Origin: an uncultured Verrucomicrobiales bacterium
GTDB taxonomy: Bacteria > Verrucomicrobiota > Verrucomicrobiia > Verrucomicrobiales > Akkermansiaceae
DNA length: 64,000 nt
Direction: 5' to 3'
Assembly: GCA_937905985.1 (NCBI GenBank)
Contig: CALCWC010000088.1
Span: 37,381-101,380 of the forward strand
The first letter of the stretch is position 1; each line of letters opens with the position of its first letter. Shown in pieces: positions 17,771 to 25,518 of this stretch. The notes beneath the pieces were generated by a model. The model saw only the letters and a list, made by a program, of their open reading frames with translations. It was not told the origin of the DNA and ran no database searches. A program made the translations under genes and the position numbers.

Positions 17771-18100
17771 ATGTTTGCCGCCGCATTCTACACCGTCCTC
17801 GTCTTGTCCTACATCATCTGCGTGGGGGACATCCAGCGCTGGAAGCAGACCATCCTGCTCAGGACATCCATAGCCTTTTGCCTGAACTGCTTCCTGTGGT
17901 TCTTCTCCGTCTTTTTTGACGATTTCAGCGAAACCGCCCAAGGGTTGATGCTATTCCTGCTGGTGGTGCTCATGCTCGTCTTCGCCGTTGCCGTCTTCCT
18001 GAAACAAAGGTGGAAATGGCAGTCCGCCCTGGTTTTCTCCATTCCGTTCATCACGCTGGCCATCATCCACTGCTGCGGCGGCTACTTCATTATGTCCTAA
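17771..18100 (+). CDS. Small hydrophobic membrane protein, unknown
   Basis: A 109-residue protein with three to four predicted membrane segments (about 4-22, 30-50, 58-77, 84-104) and few charged residues. No family is recognised. It is followed after 15 bases by a Sel1-like membrane protein on the same strand, so the two may form an operon. A weak TTATAT box lies upstream. Expression and function are uncertain. Confidence 0.55.
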   Translation: MFAAAFYTVLVLSYIICVGDIQRWKQTILLRTSIAFCLNCFLWFFSVFFDDFSETAQGLMLFLLVVLMLVFAVAVFLKQRWKWQSALVFSIPFITLAIIHCCGGYFIMS

Positions 18101-18115
18101 CCCCCTTCCCGCCTC

Positions 18116-18733
18116 ATGAAAACCGACACCTTGAAAGTGACGGCCCTGGTACTGGGCATCCTGCTGGTTTTGATATCGCTGTATCTCAACTTCGTGTGGC
18201 ATGAGGAGCTGCGGGAGTACCGCGCCGCGGAGGCATACCTCGCCGAGCGGGATCGCGGTGCCGCGGAGTGCGCCGAGTACGCCCAAAAACACTATATGGA
18301 GAAAGGCATCATGAGCGACCTGCTGCGCATTGTGGCGGCGCAAAAGGGGGATGCCCACTCCCAGAACATCTTGGGGGACGATGGATGGTGGTGGGAGCAG
18401 CATCCCGACCTCCGCTTCCCAAGGGAGGCGCGCGAGCAATGGCTGCTGGCGGCGGCGCGCCAGGGCGCCCCCGAACACCAGTACGCGCTGGGGTTCTTCT
18501 ATGCGGGTGAAAGCACTTTGGCAAGGGGGGAATCCGCGAAAAGGGAATTGGCCCGGAAGGCCGCCTACTGGTACAAGGAAGCCGCCTTGCAAGGCTACAC
18601 TTGGTCCATGTGGAGCCTGGGCGAACTCTACCAAGCGGACGGCGCATTGGCGGACCCCGCCGCCGCGGAATACTGGCAGCGCAAATGGGAAGAGGCCGTT
18701 AGGATGAGGAACAAACGCGCTAGAGAGCGTTGA
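18116..18733 (+). CDS. Membrane-anchored Sel1-like repeat protein
   Basis: A 205-residue protein with an N-terminal membrane anchor (about 9-27), then alpha-helical Sel1/TPR-like repeats seen in AAARQGAPEHQYALGFFYAG and AALQGYTWSMWSLGELYQ. Such repeats mediate protein contacts and are common in envelope or effector-regulating proteins. It sits between a small membrane protein and mpl; a role in the envelope is plausible but not shown. Confidence 0.7.
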   Translation: MKTDTLKVTALVLGILLVLISLYLNFVWHEELREYRAAEAYLAERDRGAAECAEYAQKHYMEKGIMSDLLRIVAAQKGDAHSQNILGDDGWWWEQHPDLRFPREAREQWLLAAARQGAPEHQYALGFFYAGESTLARGESAKRELARKAAYWYKEAALQGYTWSMWSLGELYQADGALADPAAAEYWQRKWEEAVRMRNKRARER

Positions 18734-18789
18734 TTCAACGCGTTACCCTGCACATTGTGGCATCACGGCAGCCCGTTGGGTGAAAAAGC

Positions 18790-18818
18790 TTGCCAACGGG
18801 GGAGAATTGGGCTACCCT
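18790..18818 (+). promoter_or_regulatory. mpl promoter
   Basis: TTGCCA (18790-18795), 17-bp spacer, TACCCT (18813-18818), 27 bp to the ATG at 18846. The -10 box is poor. Confidence 0.4.
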
Positions 18819-18845
18819 TTGCCCCTCTCCGAATCACTGCTACAG

Positions 18846-20270
18846 ATGAAGAAGGTTCATTTTCTAGGAATATGCGGCACTGCCATGGGGGCGGTGGCCT
18901 CCGCCATGGCCCGCAAAGGGTATGACGTTACCGGTACGGATGCCAACGTCTACCCGCCCATGTCCACCTTCCTGGAGAGCGAAGGCATTCAGATTTTCCA
19001 AGGCTACAAGGCGGAAAACATCCCCGGCGACGCCGATTTGATTGTCATCGGCAACGCCATGAGCCGCGGCAACGCGGAGGTGGAGGCCGTGCTGGAGCGC
19101 GGCTTGCGCTACATGAGCCTGCCGGAGACCATGAAGGAATTCTTCCTGTGGGGGCACCGCAACTTTGTGGTGACGGGTACGCACGGCAAGACGACCACCA
19201 CCTCCATGCTTGCCTGGCTGATGGAGGCCAACAACCTCAACCCGAGCTTCATGATTGGCGGCATTGCGCGCAACCTGCAGCGCGGTGGCCGTTTCACTGA
19301 TTCACAGTTCTGCGTGCTGGAGGGCGACGAGTACGACACCTCGTTCTTCGACAAGCGCTCCAAGTTCCTCCACTACCTGCCGGAGGTGGTCATCATCAAC
19401 AACATAGAGATGGACCACGCGGACATCTACGCCAACGTGGAGGAAATCAAGCTCTCCTTCAAGCGCCTGCTGCGCGTGGTTCCCCGCAACGGAGTGGTCT
19501 TCATGAACGCAGACTGCCCCAACTGCGCGGATGTGCGTGCCTGCGCCGCCAAGGAGCTGCGCACCGTGCGCACCGTGGGTGTGGGCATGGGTGCAGAGGC
19601 CGATATCCTCATCTCCGACGTGGAGCAGCGCACCGACGGCTGCTGTTTCTCCCTCTCCGGCGGCACAAACGAGGCCTGGGAAATGGTCAACGAGCGTTTC
19701 GACGTGCCGATGATTGGTGAGTTCAACGTGCGCAATGCGGCCATGGCCGCCTGTGCCGCCCGCGTGGCCGGGCTCACGGCGGACCAAATCCGCGCGGCCC
19801 TGAAATCCTTTGAAGGCGTGGCACGCCGGCAGGAGGTCCGCGGCACCGTCAACGGCATCACCGTGGTGGACGACTTTGCACACCACCCCACCGCCATCCG
19901 CCAGGCCATCGCCGGCCTGCGCCAGCGCTTCCCCAAGCGCCGCCTCTGGGTGCTCTTCGAGCCCCGCAGCAACACCACCATCCGCAACCTTTTCCAAAAC
20001 GAGCTGGCAGACGCCCTCTCCCAGGCTGACCTAGCCGTTATCTCCCGTGTGGAGAACCACAAGAGCGTTGCCGCGGAGGACCAGCTTGACGAGGCCAAAT
20101 TGAAGGCCGATATCGAAGCCAGCGGCACCGACTGCTATCTGGGCGAGAACGCGGACGACATCGTGTCCAACGTGGTGTCCCGCGCGCATCCCGACGATGT
20201 GCTGCTTGTAATGAGCAACGGCGGTTTCGGAGGCATCCACAAGAAGCTGCTCACCGCCCTGGCACAGTAG
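18846..20270 (+). CDS. mpl: UDP-N-acetylmuramate:L-Ala-gamma-D-Glu-meso-DAP ligase
   Basis: A 474-residue Mur ligase. It shows the Rossmann start HFLGICGTAMGAVA, the ATP loop GTHGKTTTTSM, central NNIEMDHADIYANVEEI and the C-terminal DDFAHHPTAI. The sequence fits Mpl, which reattaches recycled murein tripeptide to UDP-MurNAc, better than MurC, since MurC starts and central motifs differ. The start at 18846 matches Mpl N-termini; an in-frame codon at 18780 would precede the promoter. Together with nagZ and the amidase it indicates murein recycling with meso-DAP peptides. Confidence 0.85.
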   Translation: MKKVHFLGICGTAMGAVASAMARKGYDVTGTDANVYPPMSTFLESEGIQIFQGYKAENIPGDADLIVIGNAMSRGNAEVEAVLERGLRYMSLPETMKEFFLWGHRNFVVTGTHGKTTTTSMLAWLMEANNLNPSFMIGGIARNLQRGGRFTDSQFCVLEGDEYDTSFFDKRSKFLHYLPEVVIINNIEMDHADIYANVEEIKLSFKRLLRVVPRNGVVFMNADCPNCADVRACAAKELRTVRTVGVGMGAEADILISDVEQRTDGCCFSLSGGTNEAWEMVNERFDVPMIGEFNVRNAAMAACAARVAGLTADQIRAALKSFEGVARRQEVRGTVNGITVVDDFAHHPTAIRQAIAGLRQRFPKRRLWVLFEPRSNTTIRNLFQNELADALSQADLAVISRVENHKSVAAEDQLDEAKLKADIEASGTDCYLGENADDIVSNVVSRAHPDDVLLVMSNGGFGGIHKKLLTALAQ

Positions 20271-20309
20271 GCATGGGACAAAACCGCGTCCGGCAGAACC
20301 GGATGCAGC

Positions 20310-20338
20310 AAAAAAACGCCGCGCTAATGCGCGGCGTT
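20310..20338 (-). terminator. Rho-independent terminator of the peptidase operon
   Basis: Perfect 10-bp stem AACGCCGCGC / GCGCGGCGTT with a 4-base loop. Read on the minus strand it is followed by a run of seven T, directly after the IdeS-M3 peptidase gene. It may also stop mpl transcription on the plus strand. Confidence 0.85.
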
Positions 20339-20370
20339 GGTGTTTACAGGAAAGAGCAGGTAATAACGAG

Positions 20371-23298
20371 TTATTTGATGATACCCTGCTTTTGCAACAG
20401 CGCATCGGGATTCGGCTTGCGGTGCAAGAAATCCTGGAAGAGCTGCATGGCGGGCTTGGAATTGCCCTTGGAGAGGATGGCCTTTCTGTAATCCATGCCG
20501 GTGGCGGGGTTGAGCACGCCCTCCTTGGCAAAGCGCGTGAAGGCGTCCGCGGCCAGCACCTCCGCCCACTTGTAGGAGTAGTAGCCGGCGGCATAGCCAC
20601 CGCTCATCACATGCCCAAACTTGCGCGCGTTGGAAGGCACAGGCACGGTTGTGGGATAACGCAGACCCTCCAGAAGGGTGTCCGTTGCATCATCGATGTT
20701 CCAGTCCAGGAACTTCTCCTCGTAATTGATGTGCATTTCCAGGTCCAGCTTGGCCAGGCAAAGCTGGTTCATGGCATCGCTGGCGGGGAAGAAGAAGCGG
20801 GTGGCCAGGCGCTTCTGCAGCAGGTCCTGCGGCAGGGGCTGCCCAGTCTTGTAGTGGCGGGCATAGGTGGCCAGCGCCTCAGGCTCCCACACCCAGTTCT
20901 CGTTGAGCTGGCTGGGCAGCTCCACAAAATCGTGGTCCACCAGCGTGCCGCTCTGCAGTTGCAGCTCACAGTCGGTGAGCATGCTGTGCATCATGTGCCC
21001 GAACTCGTGGAAAAGCGTGCGCACGTCGCGGTGCGCCAGCAGCGCGGGCTTGCCTTCCGCAAGCGGCGTCACATTCGCGCAAAGGGCGGCCATGTGGGGG
21101 CGGTGCGGGGCATCTGCCGTGGCGGGCGAGCCAAAAGCCATGGGGCTTACCCAGGCCCCCGCGCGCTTGGATGCCCGCGGGAAGATGTCCATGTAGAACG
21201 AACCGAGGTGAGCGCCCGTGGCGAGGTCATGCACGGCAAACAGGCGCACCTGCGGGTGCCAAACCTCCGCCGCGCCATCCGGAGCCTTTTCACCGGGCTT
21301 CAGACAGACGGTGGGGATTTCACGGAAGGTGACACCGTACAGGAGGGAGGCAAGGGAGAACATGCCGATACGCACCTGTTCCGCCTCGAAATACGGGCGC
21401 AGGCTGTCCACGTCGAAATCGAATTTGCTCTTCTGGAGCCGCTTGGAGTAGAACGAGATGTCCCAGGGATTGAACTTGTCGGGGCGGGTGCCGGTCTCTT
21501 GCTGAATCCAATCGCGCAGCTCGTCCACCTCGCGGTCGAATGCGGGCTTCACCTTGTCTATCATGCCGTCCACAAAGGCCAGAGCCTTGTCACCGCTCTC
21601 CACCATGCGGCGCACGGTCATATCATCCGCATAGTTCTTGAAGCCCAGCAGGCGGGCAAGTTCCAGGCGCAGCTGCAAAATCTCCTGCACCACGGGTGTG
21701 GTGTCGTACTTTCCGCAGCCCTGGGAGGCGCTGCCCTCCCACACGAGCTTGCGGGTGGCGGGCACGGTGCAGTTGGCCATCACCTCGTTGGCGCTGCCGC
21801 TGTCCAGCGTGATGAGCCATTGCGGGTTTGCTGGCGTTCCAAAGCCCTTTTTCTGCGCTGCGGCAGCGGCACGCTGCATCCAGTCGTCCGACATGCCGTC
21901 CAGCTGCGCCTTGTCCGTAACCACATGCTGCCAAGCGTTTTTGGAATCGAGAATCATCTTGGAGAACTGGAGCTGGAGCTTGCTGATGCGCTGCACCAGC
22001 TCCGCCTTGCGCGCCTTCTGTTCGGGAGAGAGGTCGGCGCCGTTGTCGTGGAAGGCGTCCACCACATCCTGCACATACCTCTGCCGAGCGGGAGAAAGGC
22101 CCTTCACCCAAGGCTGTGCGGCAGCGCGCTTGATGACGGCCCACAGTTGCTCGTTGGAGGTGACGGCGGCTTCAAAAGCGGTCACCAGAGGGCGCATCTC
22201 GTCGCTCACGGCACGCACCTCCGGGGAATCCATGTTGGCGGAGAGGTTGGAGAGGATGGCTTCCGTCTGGTTCATGCGGTACTGCATGTCCTGGTAGGCG
22301 AGGAACACGTTGTCGAAAGTCTCCTTTCCCGGCTCGACGGCGCAGATGGCGTCCAGCCGCTTCTGGGAGTCCTTCAGCATGAAGCGCATATCCTCCGCAA
22401 TGCGCTGCGGGGTGAGCACGGACCAGCGGGGGTAGGAATCCCACGCGCAGGCAGGATGCTCCTCCGCCAGCGAGGAATGCGGCATGGGCGCGGGTTCACG
22501 CTTCACGGCGGCATCCGCCTGCAGCTCCACCAGCGTGGTGATGAGCGCGTTGTCCTTGAACCAGCCCTCCGGCGTTTTGAGCACCAGGCCGCAGGTCTTG
22601 TTCCCCTTCTCGTCCGTGACCTCGCGCATGGTGGCGGCCGCGCGGAAGAGGCCCTTCTGCACGGTAGGCCATTCGCCCATGGAATCGTTGGAATCCGTGA
22701 GGTAAACGGCTGTCACCTGGTGCGTCTCCTCGTCGTACTCCACGCCCCAGAGGGAGAGCATGTGCCACACGGGCGTGATCTTGTTGAAATCATCCAGACG
22801 GCGGATGCCGATGGCCACGGCGTAGCCCTGCGAGATCAGCTCGCGCAGACGCTCAGACGAGTTGTCCGCCACAGTCTCCCATTTGAGGTCTGTTCCGGGG
22901 AAGGCGCGCCCGCAAGATTCCGTGAGCTGCTTGTAATAGCCGCCCTGCCCCTTTCCGAAATCGGTAAGCTTGATCTTGTCGGTTGCCAGCACGCCGTTGA
23001 ACCACCACTGTAGCACGTAGAACGGCTCGCCGGAGGAGTTTGGGAAGGCTTTCCGATAGGTGTTCCAGATGGCCTGGTGGCCCTGCGGGCCCATCTGCTT
23101 GAACTGCGGGTTGCGGTCCTGCCACCAGGCGAGCATGTTGGAAGCGGTGGCTGCCCAGCACATGTTGCCCACGTCGCGGGAATCCTTGTCGGCATCATAC
23201 CAGCCGTGCTGCGGGGTGACGCCCTCCACCCAGTAGGTGGCGGCGGAAGCCAGTCCGCCAAGGGTAAGAAATACAGTGATAGCAAGGTTCTTTATCAT
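20371..23298 (-). CDS. Secreted fusion: IdeS/Mac-like cysteine protease domain plus M3 metallopeptidase
   Basis: A 975-residue protein with a signal peptide (cut near residue 20) and two peptidase modules. Residues about 22-260 resemble IdeS/Mac (C66), the streptococcal IgG-cleaving protease: EGVTPQHGWYD, catalytic Cys47 in NMCWAATASNML, His179 in WHMLSLWG and Asp202 in YLTDSNDS, with His-Asp spacing like IdeS. Residues about 290-975 form a complete M3 thimet/oligopeptidase-A-type domain with zinc motif HEFGHMMH (764-771). M3 enzymes usually trim short peptides, so the fusion could couple protein cleavage to peptide trimming. The ATG at 23298 is 8 bases after the nagZ stop; the peptidase is last in pyrE-nagZ-peptidase. 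Target proteins are unknown. Confidence 0.85.
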   Translation of the reverse strand: MIKNLAITVFLTLGGLASAATYWVEGVTPQHGWYDADKDSRDVGNMCWAATASNMLAWWQDRNPQFKQMGPQGHQAIWNTYRKAFPNSSGEPFYVLQWWFNGVLATDKIKLTDFGKGQGGYYKQLTESCGRAFPGTDLKWETVADNSSERLRELISQGYAVAIGIRRLDDFNKITPVWHMLSLWGVEYDEETHQVTAVYLTDSNDSMGEWPTVQKGLFRAAATMREVTDEKGNKTCGLVLKTPEGWFKDNALITTLVELQADAAVKREPAPMPHSSLAEEHPACAWDSYPRWSVLTPQRIAEDMRFMLKDSQKRLDAICAVEPGKETFDNVFLAYQDMQYRMNQTEAILSNLSANMDSPEVRAVSDEMRPLVTAFEAAVTSNEQLWAVIKRAAAQPWVKGLSPARQRYVQDVVDAFHDNGADLSPEQKARKAELVQRISKLQLQFSKMILDSKNAWQHVVTDKAQLDGMSDDWMQRAAAAAQKKGFGTPANPQWLITLDSGSANEVMANCTVPATRKLVWEGSASQGCGKYDTTPVVQEILQLRLELARLLGFKNYADDMTVRRMVESGDKALAFVDGMIDKVKPAFDREVDELRDWIQQETGTRPDKFNPWDISFYSKRLQKSKFDFDVDSLRPYFEAEQVRIGMFSLASLLYGVTFREIPTVCLKPGEKAPDGAAEVWHPQVRLFAVHDLATGAHLGSFYMDIFPRASKRAGAWVSPMAFGSPATADAPHRPHMAALCANVTPLAEGKPALLAHRDVRTLFHEFGHMMHSMLTDCELQLQSGTLVDHDFVELPSQLNENWVWEPEALATYARHYKTGQPLPQDLLQKRLATRFFFPASDAMNQLCLAKLDLEMHINYEEKFLDWNIDDATDTLLEGLRYPTTVPVPSNARKFGHVMSGGYAAGYYSYKWAEVLAADAFTRFAKEGVLNPATGMDYRKAILSKGNSKPAMQLFQDFLHRKPNPDALLQKQGIIK

Positions 23299-23306
23299 AA
23301 GGGAAA

Positions 23307-24365
23307 TCAATAGTTTTGCACGGGTGAGCCCGGTGCTGCGGTGACCTCCGGCACGGATTCGCAGAAGCGCGCCATGTCCTCCAGATAGTCCCGCCAGGCA
23401 ATGAACGGCATGGGTGGCGCCTGCACCATCATCATGCGGAACTTTTCGATACGTTCTGAGGCGGGTGCCAGCACCTCCGGCGGCAGCGCGTTGACGGCGG
23501 CCCCCACATCCTCCAGCACATCACACACGTTGTGGCACACCAGCGGCAGATCGCATCCGGCGCGCAGGGCGAGCACGGCAGCCTCCGCCACACCATAGCG
23601 GTTGGCGATGGCGCCCATGCAGAGGTCATCCGTGAACACCACGCCCTCATAGCCCAGTTGGTCGCGCAGGAAGCCCTGCACCAGCTCGCGTGAGAGCGAG
23701 GTGGGATGTTCCGCGTCCATCTCCGGTATCAGCAGGTGCGCCACCATCAGCGACGGCAGCTCCGGCATGAGCGCAGTGAACGGGATGCTCGCGCGCTCCA
23801 GGAAACTGGCGCGTGTGCCGTGCAGCACCGGCAGCTCGTGGTGCGGGTCGCAGGCGGCATCCCCCATTCCGGGGAAATGCTTGCCGCAGGTCATGATGCC
23901 GCCCCTGCAGAGCGTGCGGTTCCACACGCCCGCGCGGGAGATGACATCCTGCGTGTCGCTCCCCCAGCAGCGGCTGGGCAGCGCGTTGGCGTGCGGCGAC
24001 GCCAAGTCCAGCACGGGCGCGAAATCTGTGTTCACGCCCAGGGTGAGCAGCACGTTGAGCGTGTACAGCGCCGCCTTGCGGATGGTGAGCTGGCTGCCGG
24101 TGGCGGCCAGCGCGGCGGCGGAAGGCATCTGCACGCCGATGGCGGCGGTGCGCACCACGCGCCCGCCTTCCTGGTCGATGGCGACAATGGGCGCATCCGC
24201 CCCCCGGGTCAGTCGGCGCAGGTCGTCGGTGAGCTCGCGAGTGAGCTCATGGTCCGCGATGTTGCGGGAGAAAAGGATGTAGCCGGCGGGCTGCAGGCGG
24301 GAGAAGAGCTCACGCTCGCGCGCGGTGAGCGCCTCCCCCTCGATTCCTACAACCAGCGGCAGCAT
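23307..24365 (-). CDS. nagZ: Beta-N-acetylhexosaminidase NagZ-like, GH3
   Basis: A 352-residue GH3 enzyme with AIDQEGGRVVR, the NagZ signature GKHFPGMGDAACDPHHELP (containing the catalytic His) and nucleophile Asp in VFTDDLCMGAI. No signal peptide, so it is likely cytoplasmic and removes GlcNAc from muropeptides during wall recycling. It starts 9 bases after pyrE. Together with mpl nearby it forms part of a recycling route. Confidence 0.9.
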   Translation of the reverse strand: MLPLVVGIEGEALTARERELFSRLQPAGYILFSRNIADHELTRELTDDLRRLTRGADAPIVAIDQEGGRVVRTAAIGVQMPSAAALAATGSQLTIRKAALYTLNVLLTLGVNTDFAPVLDLASPHANALPSRCWGSDTQDVISRAGVWNRTLCRGGIMTCGKHFPGMGDAACDPHHELPVLHGTRASFLERASIPFTALMPELPSLMVAHLLIPEMDAEHPTSLSRELVQGFLRDQLGYEGVVFTDDLCMGAIANRYGVAEAAVLALRAGCDLPLVCHNVCDVLEDVGAAVNALPPEVLAPASERIEKFRMMMVQAPPMPFIAWRDYLEDMARFCESVPEVTAAPGSPVQNY

Positions 24366-24374
24366 GGCGGCAGA

Positions 24375-24941
24375 TTACTTGGTGCCGAAGATGCTCTTGC
24401 GCGTGAACAGCGGGTACACCGGCACGCCGCGCCCCTCGATGGCCTCGCGGCCGCCTTCCTCGCGGTCCACCAGCACCAGTGCCGCCACCACCTTGCCGCC
24501 CTCCGCCTCGATGGCGTCGATTGCCTTCAGCGTGGAGCCGCCCGTGGTGATGACGTCATCCACCACGATAATCTGCTGACCGGCAGCGAAGTTGCCCTCA
24601 ATGCGCTTCCCGCGGCCGTGATCCTTGGCCTCCTTGCGAACGGTGAAGACCTGCAGGGGCTTCTCGGACTTGGCGGAGTACATGCCGATGGCCAGGGAGA
24701 TGGGGTCCGCGCCCATGGTCATGCCGCCGATGGCCTCTGCCTCGGGGAACTTCGGCAGGATTTCGTCCTGCACGAGCTGCCAGCCCACCTCGCCGATGAG
24801 GTTGGCGCCGCGCGCGTCCAGTGCGGTCACGCGGCAATCGCAGTACAAATCGCTCTCCTTGCCGGATGCCAGGATGAAATGCCCGGTCTTGATGGATTTC
24901 TTGAGAAGGATGTCGAGAAGTTCGTTTTTCGCGTCTGTCAT
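24375..24941 (-). CDS. pyrE: Orotate phosphoribosyltransferase
   Basis: A 188-residue enzyme that makes orotidine 5'-monophosphate from orotate and PRPP. The PRPP loop reads IIVVDDVITTGGSTLKAI and the N-terminal FILASGKESDLYCDCR fits the family. The start at 24941 is fixed by a TATAAT box 10 bp upstream; the in-frame extension further upstream would cross the promoter. It is first in an operon with nagZ and the fusion peptidase. Confidence 0.95.
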   Translation of the reverse strand: MTDAKNELLDILLKKSIKTGHFILASGKESDLYCDCRVTALDARGANLIGEVGWQLVQDEILPKFPEAEAIGGMTMGADPISLAIGMYSAKSEKPLQVFTVRKEAKDHGRGKRIEGNFAAGQQIIVVDDVITTGGSTLKAIDAIEAEGGKVVAALVLVDREEGGREAIEGRGVPVYPLFTRKSIFGTK

Positions 24942-24951
24942 ATCACGGGGT

Positions 24952-24980
24952 ATTATACACCCGCGCGCGCGCGATTGCAA
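24952..24980 (-). promoter_or_regulatory. pyrE operon promoter
   Basis: Minus strand TTGCAA (24980-24975), 17-bp spacer of alternating GC, TATAAT (24957-24952), 10 bp to the ATG at 24941. Confidence 0.7.
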
Positions 24981-25005
24981 GGCGCAAAACTGTTGGAAAG
25001 TTAGG

Positions 25006-25034
25006 TTGCGTGCGGGGTGGGAGGCGGGTAGGAT
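25006..25034 (+). promoter_or_regulatory. Promoter of the OsmC-like gene
   Basis: TTGCGT (25006-25011), 17-bp spacer, TAGGAT (25029-25034), 8 bp to the ATG at 25043. Confidence 0.5.
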
Positions 25035-25042
25035 GGCCCGGT

Positions 25043-25459
25043 ATGGACAAATATACATCAACCACCACGTTGGGCGACAGCGCTCGCTGCCGCACCCTGT
25101 TCACCGCCAGCGGCAGCACCTTCACCACGGATCTGGATTGCAGCCAGGGCGGGCTGGGAGAAAATCCCGTACCGGCAGCCATGCTGGCCGCCGCCGCGGC
25201 ATCCTGCATGCTCAGCATGATTGCTTTCAAGGGCAAACAGAAAGGTTTCGAGACCAAGGGAATCTGCATCTCCGCAGGAGTGGAGCATGATGCCAACGGC
25301 ATTTCCGCCCTGCTCTTCGATATCCATGTGCCCATGCCGCAGACCGAGGAGACCAAGCGCCTGCTGGAAAGCTGCGTGAAATCCTGCCCGGTGGGCAAAG
25401 CCATCTCGGAAAGCGTGGAAAAGCGCTTCACCTGGCACTGGACCACCTGGATGGACTAG
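25043..25459 (+). CDS. OsmC family protein
   Basis: A 138-residue protein of the OsmC/Ohr family: N-terminal strands, the helix with the conserved Cys in AAAASCMLSMIAFK, then a C-terminal region with the second Cys pair area ESCVKSCPVGKAISESV. Such proteins reduce organic hydroperoxides through two cysteines. The second Cys is in a CVKSCPVGK motif typical of the OsmC/YhfA subfamily rather than Ohr. Divergent from pyrE and ahead of dnaE, which has its own promoter. Confidence 0.78.
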   Translation: MDKYTSTTTLGDSARCRTLFTASGSTFTTDLDCSQGGLGENPVPAAMLAAAAASCMLSMIAFKGKQKGFETKGICISAGVEHDANGISALLFDIHVPMPQTEETKRLLESCVKSCPVGKAISESVEKRFTWHWTTWMD

Positions 25460-25475
25460 GGATAGGTGATTTTGC

Positions 25476-25504
25476 CTGACAAGCGGGTATCCGTGCTGTA
25501 TAAT
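25476..25504 (+). promoter_or_regulatory. dnaE promoter
   Basis: CTGACA (25476-25481), 17-bp spacer, TATAAT (25499-25504), 14 bp to the ATG at 25519. Confidence 0.65.
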
Positions 25505-25518
25505 GAACGGCACAGGCT

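Noticed and set aside
20392..23013. 873-codon open frame on the plus strand
   Set aside because: Antisense shadow of the IdeS-M3 peptidase, which has signal, motifs and a terminator.
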